Below are positions 16,301-19,371 of a stretch of 19,371 nt of DNA, piece by piece. This stretch comes from UBA9980 sp964436235. GTDB taxonomy: Bacteria > Muiribacteriota > UBA9980. The notes under the pieces were generated by a model, which saw nothing but the letters and a program-made list of their open reading frames with translations, was not told the DNA's origin and searched no databases. The position numbers and the translations under genes were made by a program. The stretch is from NCBI GenBank assembly GCA_964436235.1, contig CAYTCW010000084.1, positions 1 to 19,371 of the forward strand. The letters are read 5' to 3'. Within the stretch, counting starts at the first letter, position 1. Every line of letters begins with the position of its first letter.

Positions 16301-16353
16301 CGGATGATTTCGCCGGCGCGCACGCCTCCTACGGCAGAAAAACCGGAAAATAA
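13348..16353 (+). CDS. fusion: acyl-adenylating domain, acyl carrier domain, class I HMG-CoA reductase-like domain
   Basis: This continuous 1001-residue frame holds three domains. Residues about 1-510 are an ANL-family adenylating enzyme: YTSGTTGAPKG (163-173), GYGMTETCGG, RTGDIARID and the C-terminal catalytic K491 (YSFKVQR). Residues about 520-600 resemble an acyl carrier protein, with LDSLGKMSLL and S558 as the likely phosphopantetheine site. Residues about 612-1001 are a class I HMG-CoA reductase: E662 in ENFFG, DASGQN (789-794, usually DAMGMN), DKK (827-829), D902 in ACGQD, GTVGGGTGL (935-943) and H992, matching the catalytic Glu, Lys, Asp and His. The likely role is to activate an acid, load it on the carrier and reduce the thioester with NAD(P)H (inference). 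ATG 13348 has an AGGAG SD about 7 bases upstream. There is no frameshift at the domain joins and no membrane segment. The substrate is unknown. Confidence 0.9.
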   Translation: MSERTIASLSRFASSEKTAATYYTGSEWCDISFKEFDDIVRESKSFLLKFGVKKRDRIVVVAENHAKWIPIFMAVTTYGAIIVPVDGQAPNVKLLNIINDSKPKLIITSKQFEPKMSVVFNDIEFKTSLINFHFDLMRTTDEIIPESAPPKSVAPNDPALIVYTSGTTGAPKGVTHSHYSIVSAIDHSLKVGGITAEDTMMTILPYSHVFGLINAALVPFYLGVRNVIAQTINPVELMSIISNFRVTYVCLVPRLAEIFAGLLSQTGAKFNGFKITIGGASCRHEVIEKLRSIGIKTGFGYGMTETCGGVFNAFDAPAGSVGKIYPPVEAKIDNADKDGAGELLISSPTNTTGIFGRPEFNKTLWADKRFLRTGDIARIDGDGFVYILGRLKDVIVTAGGMNVYPDELEERIGAQPFLKEYCVVGTNDNGSEFAEFVARPDRDYLNKNQIKDAQEFIEHKINEITKKWPEWEHFKKVILLDDPLPRSYSFKVQRNSIIEIIKHKNEFESKTNNDGGEEEKLITGIFEGVKPLIAAHLNILPEELSIYKPLSRFNRLDSLGKMSLLAYFQQHFGLTVEEFKADDFVSFYSFIKLLLKTNPAEKLTKIDLSDKMEGMPIPVPLDYSVEGIKRRQSYLCERTGADLEVLKKMNYEGSEKYQGNIENFFGFCQLPLGVAGPVKVNGAHASGSFYIPMATTEGALVASIARGAEVVNLSGGANVQIVADSVARTPVFTFDTVAEMFEFSEWVRKNHNKLKAEAETTTSHGKLIAIDQYPIGTNLILRFSYSCGDASGQNMTTIATHRAMQFIKSKYPNKKMDCFLESNLSGDKKINAINFTQNRGKKVIAEVSIPEDIVKTYLKVDAKRMLKFYELASLGTIQAHAFGLQAHYSNPLTAIYIACGQDPACAAESAAGITQMRMCNDKLQVSVTLPGIMVGTVGGGTGLETQKACLEIMGCRGSGKASKMAEIVAAAVLCGEISLTASMSADDFAGAHASYGRKTGK

Positions 16354-16449
16354 AGTAAAACCGAAACAAAAACGAAGGCAAAGTCAAAACAAAACAAAAG
16401 CAAAAACAAATTCAGGGGTAAAGCCAACGCAAGGCAGAGGATACTATAA
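16354..16449 (+). other. A-rich, T-poor spacer before the formyltransferase gene
   Basis: The first two thirds of this 96-base gap are nearly free of T on the + strand and are built of short A-runs broken by C or G (units such as AAAACG, AAGGCA, AAAACA, AAAGCA). No promoter or hairpin is visible. An AGAGGA SD lies about 9 bases before ATG 16450. The lack of pairing bases would keep the mRNA unstructured, consistent with the gene being read from the upstream transcript. Confidence 0.45.
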
Positions 16450-17208
16450 ATGAAAGTAGTGCTTGTAACATCAGGGGCAACCTATGTGAAAGATAATTAT
16501 CTTTCGCTGATAAAGGAATTGACCGACCGCGAAAAACTGCCCGCCGATATTGAAATAGCGGCGTTAGTTATCATTAAAACCGCGTCGGTCAAATTATTTT
16601 TCAAGATGATCGGGCTTATGTTCATGGGAGTTTTCAGCCTTTCAACGACGCTGATCAAAAACATGTACTCATCGCTATTTTGCGACACGCGCCAAAAACA
16701 TTGCACCGCGCTTAATATTCCAATATTCCAATTCAATAATATTAATTCGCCGGAAGCCTTAGCTGCGATAAAAGAGCTTAATCCCGATTTAATAATAAAT
16801 GTCAGGACCAGAAATATTTATAAAAAAGATATATTAGCTCTGCCCTCGATAGGCTGCATAAACGTGCACCACGGAATCCTTCCGGTTAACCGCGGCACGA
16901 TGTGCGATCTGTGGGCCTGGTATGAAGGGCGCCCGGTCGGATTCTCGGTCCACTGGATGAATGAAAAGATCGACGACGGAAATATAATCCAGGTAAAAGA
17001 AATCGACGCGCAGGGCATTAATAATTATATCGACATACCTATGAAATCAAGCCTTGTAGAAGCAAAAACCATAATCGAATGCCTCGAAAAAATAAAGGCT
17101 GAGGGCAAAAATGCCGGATTTTCAAATAAATGCGAAAAGGTCAACTACACCAGAAACCCCGATTATAAAACTATCAGGCAGATAAAAGCTAAGGGTTTGA
17201 AACTGTAG
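16450..17208 (+). CDS. folate-dependent formyltransferase-family protein
   Basis: The 252-residue protein fits the formyltransferase fold shared by glycinamide ribonucleotide, methionyl-tRNA and sugar-amine formyltransferases. The catalytic signature INVHHGILPVNRG carries N138 and H140, and IDDGNIIQ carries the expected Asp (D175), completing the Asn-His-Asp triad that moves a formyl group from 10-formyl-tetrahydrofolate to an amine. The usual Ser after the His pair (H-x-S-LLP) is Gly here. The C-terminal tRNA-binding domain of Fmt is absent, so this is not a standard methionyl-tRNA formyltransferase and the acceptor is probably a small molecule or sugar amine. Residues about 48-72 are unusually hydrophobic and may touch a membrane or lipid-like partner. 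It lies between two acyl-adenylating genes, which hints at a shared pathway. The substrate is not known. Confidence 0.82.
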   Translation: MKVVLVTSGATYVKDNYLSLIKELTDREKLPADIEIAALVIIKTASVKLFFKMIGLMFMGVFSLSTTLIKNMYSSLFCDTRQKHCTALNIPIFQFNNINSPEALAAIKELNPDLIINVRTRNIYKKDILALPSIGCINVHHGILPVNRGTMCDLWAWYEGRPVGFSVHWMNEKIDDGNIIQVKEIDAQGINNYIDIPMKSSLVEAKTIIECLEKIKAEGKNAGFSNKCEKVNYTRNPDYKTIRQIKAKGLKL

Positions 17209-17376
17209 AGAGTTTTTAAAAAGTAATATGGGCAAAACATTATATAGACGGCGTAAGATTTAATCGAAACAAAATATTTGACAAAGCCTGATATATAAAA
17301 AAACGAATATAATAACAACCGTGAGATACATAAACAAAACGGAATATAACAATAAATAAATGAAGGAGAGTATTAA

Positions 17377-19302
17377 ATGATAACATTCGATAAACTTCAC
17401 AACCAGAAAACAGGTTTTTACGACGGCTCCAATTACAAAAACAATGTCGTATGTCTTCTCAAAGAAAACGCGAAGAAAAAACCGGATAAAATAGCCCTGC
17501 AGTGGACCGATCCGACATTCAAAGGCGAATGGGATAAAAACGCTATCATCGAAAATATACCTAACCAATCGATCAATTTCAAAAATTTTTACGATGTGAT
17601 CGCGCGCACGGCGACCGGTTTGAAAAAAGCCGGCATCAAGCACGGCGACTGCGTAATTTTATTTCTGCCCATGTCTTTATATCTTTACCAGGCGATGTCG
17701 GCTATTATGATGATAGGCGCCCGCGCGGTATTTTTAGATTCATGGGCGCGCCGCGACCAGCTCGGCGTAAGCGCGAAAGTCGTCAATCCCACGGCGATGA
17801 TCAGTTTTGAAATGGCGTTCCAGCTTTGCGCCGCGGTACCCGAGTTAAATGAAATTCCCATTAAAATAATAGCCGGCCCGCATGCCGACACCGCTAAATA
17901 CACCGCTACGCTCGAAGAAATATCCAAATCGGCGCCGCTTAACGATATCGAACCGGTAGAAGGCGAAGAAACGGCGCTTGTAACCTTCACTACGGGCAGT
18001 TCCGGCGTTCCAAAGGGCGCAAACCGCACGCACCGCTTCTTAGTGGCCCAGCACCTCGCGCTCGACGAATGCATTCCTTATAATGCAAGCGACATCGACG
18101 TTCCGGCATTTCCTATATTCTCGCTTAATAATATAGCGGCCGGCGTCAATACCGTAATTCCGATCACCGACATAGGAAGGCCCGGCGAAAAAGATCCGCT
18201 GATGCTTGTTTCTCAGGTTAGATCCTGCGGGATTACCTGCGCGACGCTTTCTCCTTCGATGATAGTCAATATAGCCAAATTCTGCGACGAGAACAAAATA
18301 ACGATGCCGAAGATCAGGCGGGTTATCACCGGCGGCGCGCCTATATCAAACGACACTCTCGAATTATTCAGAAAAGCGGTTCCTAACGCAGAAGTATGGG
18401 TATTGTACGGTTCGACCGAAGTCGAGCCTATCGCGCACATCGAAGCTAAAGATATTTTATTTCCGAAAGACGGCGGCAAGGCCGGAGTTGACGGCGTAAA
18501 CGTGGGCCATTTCGCCGAAGGCCTCGAATATAAACTTTTAAAGATCAATAAAAACCCCGTCACCTTAGTAAATAACAGCTGGGACGGCCTCACCGTCGGC
18601 GCAGGCGAAGTCGGCGAACTCGCGGTAGCCGGCCTTCACGTGTGCAAATCATACTACAATAATACCGACGCGGTGGCTAAAACCAAGATAATCGAAAGCG
18701 ACGGCAAGGTCTGGCACAGGACGGGCGATCTGGCGCGCATCGATGAAAATAAAAACGTATGGCTCGTCGGTCGCGTTCATAACGCCATATCGCGCGACGG
18801 CAAACTTTTATTTCCCGTCAAAGTAGAAATACTTCTTAAAAAACATCCTGACGTTAAGCAGTCGGCCTACGTCGGCATTCCCGACGATAAATTAGGCGAA
18901 AAAGCCTACGCTCTTGTAATGCTCGTTGACGAGCCTAAAGAAAGCAGAGAAGAGATACTCAAAAAATTAGCCGAAATACTTAAAAATGAAAATATCCCCT
19001 ACGACAAACTCGATATCGTCGCCAGCGTTCCAATGGATCCTCGCCACCACAGCAAAGTGGAATATGACGTATTAAGAGAAGCTATTTTAAAAGAAGAAGC
19101 CGAATGCGCATGTTCATGCTGCGAAGAATGTTCTTACACCAGCGAAGGTTTAATCGAAGAAGAAAAATCGTGCTGTTCTTCGCGCGAAGGTGAAAACGAC
19201 GCCTGCGGCGAATCTTTCAAAAGTTTTTTAAAGATAGGATTCGTTATATTGATCGCCTACATTTTAATTAAAACTCTCTTCGGCGGCAAAGACGATAAAT
19301 AA
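17377..19302 (+). CDS. OleC-like acyl-adenylating enzyme with Cys-rich, membrane-anchored C-terminus
   Basis: The 641-residue ANL-family enzyme has TTGSSGVPKG (205-214), ITGGAPIS, YGSTEVEP (344-350), HRTGDLARID and catalytic K560 in DPRHHSK. The FPIFSL segment, YGxTE-x-xP and RHHSK resemble OleC, the ATP-dependent beta-lactone synthetase of olefin biosynthesis, more than ordinary acyl-CoA ligases, so it may act on a beta-hydroxy acid; a fatty-acyl ligase remains possible. After the catalytic domain come eight cysteines (577, 579, 581, 582, 585, 599, 600, 610) in an acidic linker, then one membrane helix (about 618-635) and a short charged end (GGKDDK), the form of a tail-anchored protein with its enzyme domain in the cytoplasm. 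ATG 17377 has AAGGAG at 17363-17368. The 168-base gap upstream holds TATAAT (17308-17313) but no well-spaced -35. No oleA, oleB or oleD homologue is in the window. Confidence 0.85.
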   Translation: MITFDKLHNQKTGFYDGSNYKNNVVCLLKENAKKKPDKIALQWTDPTFKGEWDKNAIIENIPNQSINFKNFYDVIARTATGLKKAGIKHGDCVILFLPMSLYLYQAMSAIMMIGARAVFLDSWARRDQLGVSAKVVNPTAMISFEMAFQLCAAVPELNEIPIKIIAGPHADTAKYTATLEEISKSAPLNDIEPVEGEETALVTFTTGSSGVPKGANRTHRFLVAQHLALDECIPYNASDIDVPAFPIFSLNNIAAGVNTVIPITDIGRPGEKDPLMLVSQVRSCGITCATLSPSMIVNIAKFCDENKITMPKIRRVITGGAPISNDTLELFRKAVPNAEVWVLYGSTEVEPIAHIEAKDILFPKDGGKAGVDGVNVGHFAEGLEYKLLKINKNPVTLVNNSWDGLTVGAGEVGELAVAGLHVCKSYYNNTDAVAKTKIIESDGKVWHRTGDLARIDENKNVWLVGRVHNAISRDGKLLFPVKVEILLKKHPDVKQSAYVGIPDDKLGEKAYALVMLVDEPKESREEILKKLAEILKNENIPYDKLDIVASVPMDPRHHSKVEYDVLREAILKEEAECACSCCEECSYTSEGLIEEEKSCCSSREGENDACGESFKSFLKIGFVILIAYILIKTLFGGKDDK

Positions 19303-19335
19303 AAGATCTCTACTATATAGAAAGGATGATTTTAA

Positions 19336-19371
19336 ATGTTTTCAGAATTAAAGATAAGGGAATTTTTTGAC
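19336..19371 (+). CDS. start of a gene cut by the window edge; N-terminus resembles the cyclodeaminase/cyclohydrolase family
   Basis: Only 12 codons are visible (MFSELKIREFFD). AAAGGAT at 19321-19327 is a well-spaced SD for ATG 19336, 33 bases after the previous stop, so a real gene in the same operon is likely. The pattern SELxIxEFxD is how formimidoyltetrahydrofolate cyclodeaminase/methenyltetrahydrofolate cyclohydrolase proteins (FtcD C-domain family) commonly begin. If correct, it would supply one-carbon folate chemistry near the formyltransferase. Twelve residues are too few for a firm call. Confidence 0.4.
   Translation, partial: MFSELKIREFFD

Noticed and set aside
13348..16353. The fusion being two genes merged by a sequencing error
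   Set aside because: The frame runs through both linkers with the same codon use, no stop or strong internal SD is seen at the joins, and a carrier domain sits between the two enzymes as expected for a functional assembly. An assembly artefact cannot be fully excluded without reads.
17208..17225. AGTTTTTAAAAAGT after the formyltransferase as a terminator
   Set aside because: An A/T-only inverted repeat without a GC stem is not a credible intrinsic terminator.
17278..17313. TTGACA (17278-17283) with TATAAT (17308-17313) as a promoter for the OleC-like gene
   Set aside because: Each hexamer is perfect but the spacer is 24 bases, far from the usual 16-18. The TATAAT might still work with a poor -35, but the evidence is too weak to list.

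Overview
The window is ordinary, densely coded bacterial chromosome: 14 complete protein genes plus the start of a fifteenth. I see no rRNA, tRNA, CRISPR, insertion sequence or phage gene. The DNA is AT-rich between genes. GTG and TTG starts are used beside ATG, Shine-Dalgarno (SD) sites of the AGGAG type precede many genes, and several candidate promoters match the sigma-70 consensus with an extended -10 (TGn-TATAAT). Nothing fixes the taxon. A FapA/DUF342 protein, an NHL-type exported protein, a solo Bmp-family protein and unusual acyl-activating fusions suggest a poorly studied, probably uncultured bacterial lineage, but that is inference.

Region 1 (16-5799, + strand) looks like one operon from a promoter at 16-44: a 71-residue four-Cys protein, valyl-tRNA synthetase (valS, starting at TTG 278), a FapA-family protein and an RNase Z-like metallo-beta-lactamase-fold protein joined to fapA by an ATGA overlap. 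Region 2 (6005-8795, +) holds an exported Lys/Ala/Glu-rich protein with a C-terminal Ig-like domain, a hairpin terminator, a small lipoprotein and a radical SAM enzyme with a second Cys cluster. Region 3 (8849-11993, - strand) holds a Bmp/PnrA-like binding protein, an EamA-type ten-helix transporter and an exported NHL/beta-propeller-like protein. A divergent intergenic region with two near-consensus promoters (12027-12055 minus, 12149-12177 plus) and a heptamer repeat separates it from region 4.

Region 4 (12214-19371, +) is the most unusual part. It holds a YegS/diacylglycerol-kinase-like lipid kinase; a 1001-residue fusion of an acyl-adenylating domain, an acyl carrier domain and a class I HMG-CoA reductase domain; a folate-dependent formyltransferase-type protein; a second acyl-adenylating enzyme resembling OleC (beta-lactone synthetase) with a Cys-rich, membrane-anchored tail; and the first 12 codons of a gene whose N-terminus resembles the cyclodeaminase/cyclohydrolase family.

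The fusion has the domain order of a carboxylic acid reductase (adenylation, carrier, reductase), but an HMG-CoA reductase fold takes the place of the usual short-chain-dehydrogenase reductase. Its catalytic Glu, Lys, Asp and His all appear to be present, while two residues that hold the HMG carboxylate in the human enzyme appear to be changed. My reading is that it may activate an acid, load it on its own carrier and reduce it to an alcohol. That is inference. With the lipid kinase and OleC-like neighbours, it makes this region a candidate lipid or natural-product pathway.
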